From NCBI GenBank assembly GCA_030447445.1, contig JAUJOW010000010.1:1-59907 (forward strand): DNA of 59,907 nucleotides, written 5' to 3'. This document shows positions 15,653 through 23,716 of the stretch, piece by piece (position 1 is the stretch's first letter; every line of letters begins with the position of its first letter). The DNA comes from Acidimicrobiales bacterium. GTDB taxonomy: Bacteria > Actinomycetota > Acidimicrobiia > Acidimicrobiales > Iamiaceae. Under the pieces are notes generated by a model. That model made no database searches, was not told the origin of the DNA, and worked only from the letters and a program-made list of their open reading frames with translations. Made by a program: the position numbers and the translations under genes.

Positions 15653-16381
15653 GTGGACGTCGACGACCACCTGACCACCCTCGAGCGGGATGGCCGGGCG
15701 TTGGCCGAGGCCGCCGACGGCCGGCTCTCGGCCGCCGTCGTCGCCTGCCCCGGGTGGTCGATGGGCGACCTCGTGTGGCACACCGGTGAGGTGCACGGGT
15801 TCTGGTGCGCCATCGTCGAGCAGCGACTGAGCGATCCGTCCTCGTTGTCCATGCCCGAGCGTCCTGCCGAGGACGACCTGCTGGCCTGGTACGGAGACAG
15901 CCTCGACCACCTCGTGGAGGTGTTGCGGGCGACCGACCCCTCCACACCGGTGTGGACCTGGGCGCCGCAGCAGGACGTGGCCTTCGTGGCCCGGCGCATG
16001 GCCCAGGAGACTGCTGTGCACCGCTGGGACGCCGAGGCCGCCGCCGGATCGGCCCGACCCATCGACCACGACGTGGCCCTCGACGGCGTCGACGAGTTCT
16101 GTTCCTTCTTCCTCGGCCTCGACGCGCCCGGCGCCCAGCCGGTCGCCGGGTCGGTCCACCTCCACGCCACCGACGGCGATGGAGACGGCGAGTGGCTGGT
16201 GCGTCCCGACGGTGAGCGGTTCACCGTCACCCGCGGGCACGAGAAGGGCGACGTGGCGCTGCGGGGGCCGGCGTCGGACCTGTTGCTCGCCCTCTGGCGC
16301 CGCCTTCCCCTCGATGCGCTCGACGTGGTCGGCGACCGAGGGGTGGGGGAGCGGTTCGTCGCCGCCAGCAACCTCGTATAG
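15653..16381 (+). CDS. Maleylpyruvate isomerase family mycothiol-dependent enzyme
   Basis: A 242-residue protein of the mycothiol-dependent maleylpyruvate isomerase (MDMPI) family. It has an N-terminal DinB-like helical bundle with C-P-G-W-S-M-G-D-L-V-W-H at about residues 32-43 and Q-E-T-A-V-H-R-W-D-A-E at about 121-131, supplying metal-binding histidines, then a beta-rich C-terminal domain. Enzymes of this family use mycothiol; the actual substrate is unknown and the family is broad. GTG 15653 has a leaderless promoter box 6 nt upstream, shared with the divergent pair. Confidence 0.85.
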   Translation: MDVDDHLTTLERDGRALAEAADGRLSAAVVACPGWSMGDLVWHTGEVHGFWCAIVEQRLSDPSSLSMPERPAEDDLLAWYGDSLDHLVEVLRATDPSTPVWTWAPQQDVAFVARRMAQETAVHRWDAEAAAGSARPIDHDVALDGVDEFCSFFLGLDAPGAQPVAGSVHLHATDGDGDGEWLVRPDGERFTVTRGHEKGDVALRGPASDLLLALWRRLPLDALDVVGDRGVGERFVAASNLV

Positions 16382-16418
16382 GCGGGCGGGCATCCGCGGC
16401 GACGGTCGCACCGCCGGC

Positions 16419-16424
16419 TAAGTT
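16419..16424 (+). promoter_or_regulatory. Leaderless -10 box (TAAGTT) for ruvCAB
   Basis: TAAGTT, a 7-nt spacer (CGTACGC), then ATG 16432. No ribosome-binding site is visible. Confidence 0.55.
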
Positions 16425-16431
16425 CGTACGC

Positions 16432-16932
16432 ATGTTCGTGCTCGGGATCGACCCCGGCCTGTCGAGGTGCGGGTACGGCTGCGTCGAGGGCGGTCCCGGT
16501 GGGCCCAGAGCGGTGGCCATCGGTGTCCTGCGCACGGCACCCTCGGCCCCCCTGCCCGAGCGCCTGGCCGAGCTCCAGGGCGAGCTCCGGGCACTGGTGA
16601 CCGAGCTGCGCCCCGCGGTGGTGGCGGTGGAGCGGGTGTTCTTCCAGGTCAACGTGCGCACGGCCATGTCCGTCGGCCAGGTCAGCGGGTTGGCCATGGC
16701 CGAGGCCGCCGCCGCCGGCTGCGCCGTCACCCAGTACTCGCCCAACGAGGTCAAGCAGGCCGTGGCCGGCGACGGTCGAGCCTCCAAGGACGAGGTCGCC
16801 CGCATGGCGCAGACGCTCCGCGGCCTGGCCCCGGTGCCCCACCCGGCCGACGCCGCCGACGCCGCCGCCCTGGCCCTCTGCCACCTGGCGCACGCACCGG
16901 TCCAGCGCCGCATCGCCACGGTGGGCGGGTGA
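16432..16932 (+). CDS. ruvC: Crossover junction endodeoxyribonuclease RuvC
   Basis: A 166-residue Holliday-junction resolvase. The first catalytic Asp is in G-I-D-P-G-L-S-R-C-G-Y-G at the N-terminus, the Glu in A-V-E-R-V-F-F, and the final acidic pair in A-D-A-A-D-A-A-A-L-A-L. Length and motif spacing are normal for the family. It opens the ruvC-ruvA-ruvB operon, with ruvA starting 7 nt after its stop. Resolution acts on junctions migrated by RuvAB. Confidence 0.96.
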   Translation: MFVLGIDPGLSRCGYGCVEGGPGGPRAVAIGVLRTAPSAPLPERLAELQGELRALVTELRPAVVAVERVFFQVNVRTAMSVGQVSGLAMAEAAAAGCAVTQYSPNEVKQAVAGDGRASKDEVARMAQTLRGLAPVPHPADAADAAALALCHLAHAPVQRRIATVGG

Positions 16933-16939
16933 CCGGGCC

Positions 16940-17560
16940 ATGACCGGGATGATCGGCTCCCTGCGGGGCACGCTGCTCGAGCGCAGCGTCAGCGGCGAGG
17001 TGGCCGTGGAGGTGGCCGGGGTCGGGTACCGGGTCCAGGCCGGCCCCAGCACGGCCGCTCGGCTCGGCGACGTCGGCGGCGAGGTGTTCGTCTGGGTCCA
17101 CCACCACGTCCGAGAGGACGCCGAGGTGCTGTACGGGTTCGCCGACCGTGACGAGCGGCTGTGCTTCGAGGCGCTGATCGGCGCCCACGGGGTCGGTCCC
17201 GCCCTGGCCCTCGCCATCTTGTCGGTGCACCAGCCCGCCGGCCTGCAGCGGGTCCTGGCCGACGACGACGTGGCCGCCCTGTGCCTGGTGCCCGGCGTCG
17301 GGCGCAAGACCGCGGCCCGGTTGTTCGTCGAGCTCAAGTCCCGCCTCGATCTGCCCCTCGACGCCCCGGTCCCGGTGGCCACCAACGGGTCCCGCGCCGC
17401 CACCGCCGCCGACGCCGCCCGGGCCGACGTGCGCGACGCGCTGGACGGCCTCGGCTACGGGCCCGACGAGATCGGCGAGGCCCTGCGGGGGCTGCCCGAC
17501 GGGGACGACCCCGGCGCCCTCCTGCGGGCCGCCCTCCGCCACCTGGCCGGCCCCCGATGA
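16940..17560 (+). CDS. ruvA: Holliday junction branch migration protein RuvA
   Basis: A 206-residue RuvA. Domain I starts M-I-G-S-L-R-G-T-L, the helix-hairpin-helix region shows [11 protein letters not shown] and G-V-G-R-K-T-A-A-R, and the C-terminal three-helix domain binds RuvB. ATG 16940 is taken, but ATG 16949 gives the usual family N-terminus and is equally possible. It forms the tetramer that holds the four-way junction for the RuvB motor encoded next. Confidence 0.95.
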   Translation: MTGMIGSLRGTLLERSVSGEVAVEVAGVGYRVQAGPSTAARLGDVGGEVFVWVHHHVREDAEVLYGFADRDERLCFEALIGAHGVGPALALAILSVHQPAGLQRVLADDDVAALCLVPGVGRKTAARLFVELKSRLDLPLDAPVPVATNGSRAATAADAARADVRDALDGLGYGPDEIGEALRGLPDGDDPGALLRAALRHLAGPR

Positions 17561-17657
17561 CCGACCTCACCGCCCCATGGCGGCGATCGTGTGGGCCGGG
17601 GCCCTCGGTTTCCGAGGGTGGGAGCCCTCGCCGGCGGCGGCGAGGACGGGGCGGACC

Positions 17658-18692
17658 ATGAGGGACGAGGTCCTGGTGCCCGAGCCGGCCGACGACGGGG
17701 AGGTGGCCGCCGAGGCCGGCCTGCGGCCCCGGCGGCTCGGCGAGTTCGTCGGCCAGGCCGAGCTGAAGGAGCACCTGTCGATCATCCTCGAGGCGGCCCG
17801 GCGCCGGGGCCAGGCCGCCGACCACCTCCTCCTCGCCGGTCCCCCCGGCCTGGGCAAGACCAGCCTGGCCCACATCGTCGCCGCCGAGATGGCCACCGGG
17901 CTGCACGTCACCTCCGGCCCGGCCCTCGAGCGGGCCGGTGACCTCGCCTCCATCCTGAGCCAACTCGCCGACGGCGACGTGCTGTTCATCGACGAGATCC
18001 ACCGGTTGGCCCGCCCGGTGGAAGAGGTCCTGTACCCGGCGATGGAGGACTTCCAGCTCGACATCGTGCTCGGCAAGGGCCCGGCGGCCCGGTCCATCCG
18101 CCTCGACGTGCCCCGCTTCACCCTCGTCGGGGCCACCACCCGCACTGGGCTCATCACCGGGCCGCTCCGGGACCGCTTCGGCCTCGTGGCCCGGCTCGAC
18201 TACTACGACCCCGTCGACCTCGAGGCCATCGTGGGGCGGGCCGCCGGCATCCTCGGGGTACCCGTCGACGCCGCCGGGGCCACCGAGATCGCCCGCCGGG
18301 CCCGGGGCACGCCCCGCATCGCCAACCGCCTCCTCCGCCGGGTCCGCGACTTCGCCGAGGTGCGCGGCAACGGCACCGTCGACCACACCGCCGCCAAGGC
18401 CGGCCTGGCCGCCTTCGGCGTGGACGAGCGGGGCCTCGACAAGGTCGACCGGGCCATCCTCTCGGCGCTGTGCCACCGGTTCGGCGGCGGCCCCGTGGGC
18501 CTGTCCACCCTGGCCATCGGCGTCGGGGAGCCCACCGAGACGGTGGAGGACGTCTTCGAGCCCTTCCTCATCCGGGAGGGGCTGCTGATGCGCACACCCC
18601 GTGGTCGGGTGGCCCTGCCCGCCGCCTGGGCCCACCTGGGCCTGACCACCCCGGCGGCGGACGCCTCGCCGCCGCCCGACCTGTTCGGGTAG
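17658..18692 (+). CDS. ruvB: Holliday junction branch migration helicase RuvB
   Basis: A 344-residue AAA+ motor. Walker A is G-P-P-G-L-G-K-T-S, Walker B is L-F-I-D-E-I-H-R, and sensor-type motifs A-T-T-R-T-G and [10 protein letters not shown] follow, with a C-terminal winged helix. ATG 17658 is chosen because it gives the family-typical N-terminus M-R-D-E-x-L-V-P-E; an in-frame ATG at 17577 would add 27 unrelated residues. The 97-bp gap after ruvA holds no other gene. Confidence 0.95.
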   Translation: MRDEVLVPEPADDGEVAAEAGLRPRRLGEFVGQAELKEHLSIILEAARRRGQAADHLLLAGPPGLGKTSLAHIVAAEMATGLHVTSGPALERAGDLASILSQLADGDVLFIDEIHRLARPVEEVLYPAMEDFQLDIVLGKGPAARSIRLDVPRFTLVGATTRTGLITGPLRDRFGLVARLDYYDPVDLEAIVGRAAGILGVPVDAAGATEIARRARGTPRIANRLLRRVRDFAEVRGNGTVDHTAAKAGLAAFGVDERGLDKVDRAILSALCHRFGGGPVGLSTLAIGVGEPTETVEDVFEPFLIREGLLMRTPRGRVALPAAWAHLGLTTPAADASPPPDLFG

Positions 18693-18744
18693 TCCCTCGA
18701 CCACGGCGGCCGGTGGGGTCGGCCGGGAGGAACGCGCAGGCCGG

Positions 18745-18750
18745 TAGCCT
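18745..18750 (+). promoter_or_regulatory. Candidate -10 box (TAGCCT) for the glutamate-cysteine ligase gene
   Basis: TAGCCT lies 28 nt before ATG 18779, leaving a short leader of about 20 nt without a strong ribosome-binding site. It fits the TANNNT pattern of the window. Confidence 0.35.
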
Positions 18751-18778
18751 CGGTCCTTCTCCTGACGACGAGCGACCC

Positions 18779-19980
18779 ATGCAGATCGACTTCAACAGCT
18801 CGCCCGGCCCGAGCCTCGGCATCGAGGTCGAGCTGGAGGTGGTCGACCGTGCCACCGGTGCGCTGGCCAGCGTGGCCTCGGAGCTGCTGGCCGAGATGGG
18901 CGACGGCCACGCCGGCGGCGACCACCCCGGGCCAAGCACGAGCTGTTCGAGTGCACCGTCGAGATCATCACCGGGGTGTGCCAATCGGTGGCCGAGGCCC
19001 GGGCCGACCTCGAGGGCACGCTGGCCGAGCTGCGCAGGCTCACCGACCCCCGCGGCCTGGCCCTCCTGTGCTCGGGCACCCACCCGTTCTCGTCGTGGGA
19101 GGACCAGCGGGTGAGCCCCAACCCCCGCTATGCCCGGCTCGTGCACGACATGCAGTGGATGGCCAAGCGCCTCCAGATCTTCGGGGTGCACGTGCACGTG
19201 GGCGTCCGCTCCCCGGAGAAGGCCATCGCCATCGCCAACGCGCTCGCCGGCTACATCCCCCACCTGCTCGCCCTGTCGGCGTCGAGCCCCTTCTGGGAGG
19301 GCCGCGACACCGGGTTGGCGTCGAGCCGCAGCAAGGTGTTCGAGGGCCTGCCCACCGCGGGCCTGCCCGCCCCCATCGAGAACTGGGCCGACTTCGAACA
19401 GCTCATGGAGACCCTCGTGTCGTCGGCCGCCGTCAGCTCCATCCGCGAGGTCTGGTGGGACATCCGCCCCCACCCCGACTTCGGCACCATCGAGCTGCGG
19501 ATGTGCGACGGCCTCCCCACCCTCTCGGAGGTCTGCGCGCTGGCGGCCATGGCCCAGTCCCTGGTGGCGTGGCTCGACACCTTCCACGACCGCGGATACA
19601 CCCTTCCCCGCCACCGCGACTGGGTGCTGCGGCAGAACAAGTGGCGGGCCGGCCGTCACGGCATCGACACCGACGTGCTCACCGACGACCGTGGCAGCCT
19701 GCAGCCCTTGCGGACCGGGATCGAGGACCTGCTCGAAGAGCTGTCGCCGACCGCCCGCCGGCTCGGGTGCAGCCAGGAGCTGGCTCGGGTGGAGGGCATC
19801 CTGGCCAGCGGCCCCAGCTACGTGCGCCAGCGGGCCGTCGCCGCCCCGGTCATCGCCGCCCGAGAGGACCTGAAGCCGGTGGTGGACCACCTCGTGGCCG
19901 AGCTGGAGACCGACCTGCGTCGGGGCCGCCCCGCGAACGAGCCGGAAGGACAGGCGGGCACCGACGCCCGGTCGGGTCCA
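18779..19980 (+). CDS. Glutamate--cysteine ligase, YbdK/GCS2 family, frameshifted as written
   Basis: The product belongs to the GCS2 family that makes gamma-glutamylcysteine or related amides. It starts M-Q-I-D-F-N-S-S at ATG 18779 with G-I-E-V-E-L-E (metal-binding glutamates). After about residue 51 the frame breaks near 18930; the reading continues one phase over as A-K-H-E-L-F-E-C-T-V-E-I-I-T-G-V-C and then through V-H-V-H-V-G-V-R and Q-N-K-W-R-A-G-R-H-G. One base restored in the CCCCGGG run repairs it. No stop codon exists in any frame between 19874 and 20045, so the true end is unclear and a second error is likely near the M20 gene. Confidence 0.75.
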
Positions 19981-20044
19981 CGGCCGAACAGCCAGCCCGA
20001 CCATCGCCGTCGCCGCCCACGTCGAGGAGCTGGCCGACGACCTG

Positions 20045-21196
20045 GTGGCCCTGCGGCGGGATCTCCACGCCCATCCGGAACCGAGTTGGGAGGAGCACCG
20101 CAGCACCGACGTGGTGGCCGACCGGCTGCGGGCGGCCGGCCTCGTTCCCCGGCCGTCGGGCGTGGCCACAGGGCTCGTCTGCGACATCGGCACCGGTGGT
20201 CCCCTCGTGGCCCTCCGGGCCGACCTCGACGCCCTCCGCATGGCCGACACCAAGGACGTGCCCTACCGCTCGACCGTCGAGGGTGTCTGCCACGCCTGTG
20301 GTCACGACGTGCACACCGCCGCCGCCGTCGGCGCGGCGCTTGCACTTGCGCGGGTGCTCGGAGGGGCATCCGGGGAGAGAGGCGGACGGGTGCGGATGAT
20401 CTTCCAGCCGGCCGAGGAGTCCATCCCGAGCGGTGCCCCCCGCTTCGTCGCCGACGGGGTCATGGGCGACGTGCAGGCCATCTTCGCTCTCCACTGCGAT
20501 CCGGCCTTCACTGTGGGCGAGGTGGGCGTGCGGACCGGGGCGATCACTTCCGCCGCCGACATGATCGAGATCCGCCTGCGGGGACCCGGCGGTCACACCG
20601 CCCGGCCCTTCCGCACCGCCGACCTCGTCCACATCGCCGCCCGCGTGGCGGTGGACCTGCCGATGACGCTGGCTCGGCTCAGCGATCCCAGAGACGGCGT
20701 CAACCTCACCTTCGGTGCCATCGAGGCCGGCCATGCCGCCAACGTCATCCCCACAGTGGCAACGCTGCGGGGCTCGCTGCGGGCCCTCCAACGGAGCGGG
20801 TGGGAGGGGGCGGCGAAGCTCCTGCCCGGGCTCCTGGCCGCCACCGTGGAACCACTCGGTGCCACGTGGGAGCTGGACCACCGGCCCGGCGCACCGCCCG
20901 TCGAGAACAACCCGTGGGCCACGGCGGTGGCCGAGCGGGGGGTGCGGGCCGTGGTCGGCGACGGGGTGCGGGACATGGCCCAGAGCACCGGCGGCGAGGA
21001 CTTCTCCTGGTATCTCGACCACGCGCCGGGCTGCTTCGTCCGGCTGGGGGTGACCACCCCCGACGCCGTGCCGGTCGATATCCACGCCAGTGCCTTCGAC
21101 GTCGATGAGCGGGCCGTGCCGCTCGGCGCCCGCGTCCTCGCCGGGATGGCCCTCGAGGCCATCGACGCCCTCACCCGCCCGCTCGAGCTGACCTGA
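20045..21196 (+). CDS. M20 family metallopeptidase/amidohydrolase
   Basis: A 383-residue (as written) M20D-type amidohydrolase, likely cleaving an N-acyl or amide bond of a small molecule. Metal ligands are visible in C-H-A-C-G-H-D-V-H, Q-P-A-E-E, L-H-C-D-P, and T-G-G-E-D-F-S-W near the C-terminus; the inserted dimerisation domain begins about G-G-H-T-A-R-P. GTG 20045 is the first usable start, but the same frame upstream reads A-V-A-A-H-V-E-E-L-A-D-D-L-V-A-L-R-R-D-L. That resembles the missing N-terminal helix, so the real start was probably lost to a sequence error. It lies downstream of the ligase, perhaps in the same thiol or amide metabolism. Confidence 0.8.
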   Translation: MALRRDLHAHPEPSWEEHRSTDVVADRLRAAGLVPRPSGVATGLVCDIGTGGPLVALRADLDALRMADTKDVPYRSTVEGVCHACGHDVHTAAAVGAALALARVLGGASGERGGRVRMIFQPAEESIPSGAPRFVADGVMGDVQAIFALHCDPAFTVGEVGVRTGAITSAADMIEIRLRGPGGHTARPFRTADLVHIAARVAVDLPMTLARLSDPRDGVNLTFGAIEAGHAANVIPTVATLRGSLRALQRSGWEGAAKLLPGLLAATVEPLGATWELDHRPGAPPVENNPWATAVAERGVRAVVGDGVRDMAQSTGGEDFSWYLDHAPGCFVRLGVTTPDAVPVDIHASAFDVDERAVPLGARVLAGMALEAIDALTRPLELT

Positions 21197-21212
21197 GCCG
21201 CCGCAGGCCCAG

Positions 21213-22217
21213 GTGGACGCCGCCGCCTTCGACTACCCGCTGCCCGAGGCCGCCATCGCGCAGGTGCCCGTCGAGCCCCGGAGCGCCGCCCGCCTGCTCG
21301 TGGACCGAGGGCCTGACCAGCCCCCGACCCACACCACCGTGTCCGCCCTGCCCGAGCTCGTGGGCCCAGGCGACCTCCTCGTGGTGAACGACTCGCGGGT
21401 GCGGCGGGCCCGTCTGCGGCTCGAGAAGCCGACCGGCGGCGCCGTCGACGTCCTCCTCCTCGACCGATCGACCGACGGGGCATGGGAGGCCCTCGTCCGC
21501 TCCAGCCGCCGGGTGCGGCCGGGCACGGTGCTCACGCCGCCGGGGGCGGGAGCCGAGGACCTGCGGGTGGTCGTCGGCGAGGACCTCGGCGAGGGCCGGC
21601 GACGGGTGCAGGTGGAGGGTGACCCGGACGCCCACGGCGAGGTCCCCCTCCCGCCGTACATCCGTCGGCCCCTGGCCGACCCCGAGCGGTACCAGACCGT
21701 GTTCGCGGCCCGGCCCTCGTCGGTGGCCGCCCCCACCGCCGGCCTGCACCTCACCCACGACGTGCTCGACCGGTGCCGGGCCCGGGGAGCGGCGGTGGCA
21801 GCGGTGGAGCTGTCTGTGGGCCTCGGCACCTTCCGGCCCATCACCGCCGCCGACGTGACCGACCACCGCATGCACCGCGAGCGCTACCGCGTCGCTCCCG
21901 AGGTGCTCGAGCGCTGCACCGCCGCCAGCCGGGTCGTGGCCGTGGGCACCACGGTGGTGCGGGCCCTCGAGAGCGCCGTGGCTACCGGCCGGCCCGAGGG
22001 TGACACCGACCTCTTCATCCACGGCCACCACCGGTTCAGGGCGGTGGACGCCCTGCTCACCAACTTCCACGTGCCCCGGTCGTCGTTGCTCGTGCTGGTC
22101 GACGCCTTCATCGGCCCCCGCTGGCGGGACCTCTACGCCGTGGCGCTGGCCGAGGGCTACCGGTTCCTCAGCTTCGGCGACGCCATGCTGCTCGAGCACC
22201 GCTGGGGACGGCGGTGA
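21213..22217 (+). CDS. queA: S-adenosylmethionine:tRNA ribosyltransferase-isomerase QueA
   Basis: A 334-residue enzyme that transfers the ribosyl part of SAM onto preQ1-modified tRNA to give epoxyqueuosine. Typical segments are present: F-D-Y-P-L-P-E-A-A-I-A-Q near the start, V-N-D-S-R-V near residue 60, A-A-P-T-A-G-L-H-L-T and V-G-L-G-T-F-R-P-I. GTG 21213 gives the standard length. Its stop overlaps the start of tgt (GTGA), so the two queuosine genes are coupled. Confidence 0.95.
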   Translation: MDAAAFDYPLPEAAIAQVPVEPRSAARLLVDRGPDQPPTHTTVSALPELVGPGDLLVVNDSRVRRARLRLEKPTGGAVDVLLLDRSTDGAWEALVRSSRRVRPGTVLTPPGAGAEDLRVVVGEDLGEGRRRVQVEGDPDAHGEVPLPPYIRRPLADPERYQTVFAARPSSVAAPTAGLHLTHDVLDRCRARGAAVAAVELSVGLGTFRPITAADVTDHRMHRERYRVAPEVLERCTAASRVVAVGTTVVRALESAVATGRPEGDTDLFIHGHHRFRAVDALLTNFHVPRSSLLVLVDAFIGPRWRDLYAVALAEGYRFLSFGDAMLLEHRWGRR

Positions 22218-23350
22218 GGCCCGTCGTCGAGGTGGCGGCCACCGACGGCGCTGCCCGCGCCGGGCGGGTGGTCACCGGTCGGGGCGGGTTCGACATCCCT
22301 TGCTTCATGCCGGTCGGCACCCGCGGCGCGGTGCGCCACCTGTCCTCGGCCGACCTGAGCGAGCTCGGCACCGCCGTCGTGCTGGCCAACACCTACCACC
22401 TCATGCTCCGGCCGGGCGCCGACGTGGTGGCCGGCGTGGGTGGGCTGCACCGGTTCATGGACTGGCCCGGCCACGTCGTCACCGACTCCGGCGGCTACCA
22501 GGTGTTCTCCCTGGCGCCCACCGTCGACGACGGCGGCGCCACCTTCCGGTCCACCTACGACGGCAGCACCCACCGCCTCACCCCTGAGGGCGCTGTCGCC
22601 GTGCAGGACGCGCTGGGCGCCGACATCTCGATGGTGCTCGACGTGTGCCCCGCCCTGCCCGCGCCCCAGCCGGTGCTGCGGGCGGCGGTGGACCGCACCG
22701 CCGACTGGGCGGGACGGGCCCGCGCCGCGTTCGCCGCCGGTGCCGACGGTCGGGCGGCCCGAGGCATCGAGCAGGCCCAGTTCGGCATCGTCCAGGGTGG
22801 GACCGACCTCCAGCTCCGGGCCGAGAGCGCCGAGCGCACGGTGGCCCTCGACTTCGACGGCTACGCCGTGGGCGGGCTGTCGGTGGGGGAGGGCAGCGCC
22901 GAGAGGCTGCCCGTCCTGGCCGCCGCCGTGGCCCTGCTCCCGGTCGACCGACCCCGCTACCTCATGGGCGTGGGCGACCCGGTCGGCGTCGTCGAGGCCG
23001 TCGGGCTCGGCATCGACATGTTCGACTGCGTCCTGCCCACCCGTCACGCCCGCCACGGCTCGATCCTGACCGATGCCGGGAAGCTGTCCATCGGCAACGC
23101 CGGCTTCGCCGGCGATCCCGGGCCGCTCGACCCCTCGTGTGCCTGCCCGGTCTGTCCCCGTTGGTCAAGGGCCTACCTGCGCCACCTCCTCAAGGTCGGC
23201 GAACCGACCGGCCCTCGCCTGCTGACGATCCACAACCTGTTCTGGCTGGTGGGCTTCTTGGCCCGCCTGGGCGAATCGGTGCGCGAAGGGCGATTCGCGG
23301 CGTTCCGGACCGAGGTCCTCGCCACCTGGGGTGGAGGGTCGGCCCTGTAA
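22214..23350 (+). CDS. tgt: tRNA-guanine transglycosylase
   Basis: A 378-residue TIM-barrel enzyme that swaps G34 of His/Asp/Asn/Tyr tRNAs for preQ1. The catalytic aspartates lie in D-S-G-G-Y-Q-V-F-S-L and D-M-F-D-C-V-L-P-T-R. The zinc site is C-x-C-x-x-C followed about 25 residues later by His (C-A-C-P-V-C ... I-H-N-L-F-W). GTG 22214 overlaps the queA stop. The queA-tgt-yajC-secD-secF order is common in bacteria and is intact here. Confidence 0.96.
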   Translation: MRPVVEVAATDGAARAGRVVTGRGGFDIPCFMPVGTRGAVRHLSSADLSELGTAVVLANTYHLMLRPGADVVAGVGGLHRFMDWPGHVVTDSGGYQVFSLAPTVDDGGATFRSTYDGSTHRLTPEGAVAVQDALGADISMVLDVCPALPAPQPVLRAAVDRTADWAGRARAAFAAGADGRAARGIEQAQFGIVQGGTDLQLRAESAERTVALDFDGYAVGGLSVGEGSAERLPVLAAAVALLPVDRPRYLMGVGDPVGVVEAVGLGIDMFDCVLPTRHARHGSILTDAGKLSIGNAGFAGDPGPLDPSCACPVCPRWSRAYLRHLLKVGEPTGPRLLTIHNLFWLVGFLARLGESVREGRFAAFRTEVLATWGGGSAL

Positions 23351-23353
23351 GGT
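23348..23353 (+). promoter_or_regulatory. Candidate -10 box (TAAGGT) for yajC-secDF
   Basis: TAAGGT includes the last bases of the tgt stop codon and precedes ATG 23388 by 34 nt. It could provide an internal promoter for the Sec genes. Confidence 0.35.
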
Positions 23354-23387
23354 CGCCCCGCTCCGATCGCCGTCCACCTGGTGCTGC

Positions 23388-23714
23388 ATGGGTTCGCTGA
23401 TCATCCTCCCGATCATGCTGGTGTTGATGTACCTGTTGGTCATCCGCCCCCAGCAGCAGCGCATGCGGGCACACCAGGCCCTCGTCTCGAGCCTCGAGGT
23501 GGGCGACGAGGTCGTCTCCTCGGGCGGGATCTACGGGCGGATCGTCGCGTTGGGTGACGAGGTCGTGACCCTCGACGTGGCCGACGGGGTGCACATCCGC
23601 CTGGCCCGGGCGGCGATCGGCCGACGGGTCGCCGAGGACCCTCCAGCAGGTCCCGAAGGCTTCGAAGACCCCGATACCCCGGGCTCCGCCGGCCGCCCGG
23701 ACACCGAGGAGTAG
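23388..23714 (+). CDS. yajC: Preprotein translocase subunit YajC
   Basis: A 108-residue single-span protein of the SecDF-YajC complex. The N-terminal helix M-G-S-L-I-I-L-P-I-M-L-V-L-M-Y-L-L-V is followed by the family hallmark I-R-P-Q-Q-Q-R. The cytosolic domain has G-D-E-V-V-S-S-G-G-I-Y-G, and the tail is acidic and Pro-rich. ATG 23388 starts directly at the helix; an upstream in-frame ATG adds no plausible sequence. It is 2 nt before secD. Confidence 0.93.
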   Translation: MGSLIILPIMLVLMYLLVIRPQQQRMRAHQALVSSLEVGDEVVSSGGIYGRIVALGDEVVTLDVADGVHIRLARAAIGRRVAEDPPAGPEGFEDPDTPGSAGRPDTEE

Positions 23715-23716
23715 CG

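Noticed and set aside
18976..21108. A 710-codon frame read as one giant ligase-like protein
   Set aside because: After about 19980 it runs out of phase through the M20 gene and becomes Arg/Pro/Gly-rich nonsense; the M20 frame carries all metal ligands.
23331..23714. Longer YajC starting at 23331
   Set aside because: The extra N-terminal residues come from the tgt gene end and precede the promoter-like box; the Met at 23388 begins the membrane helix directly.
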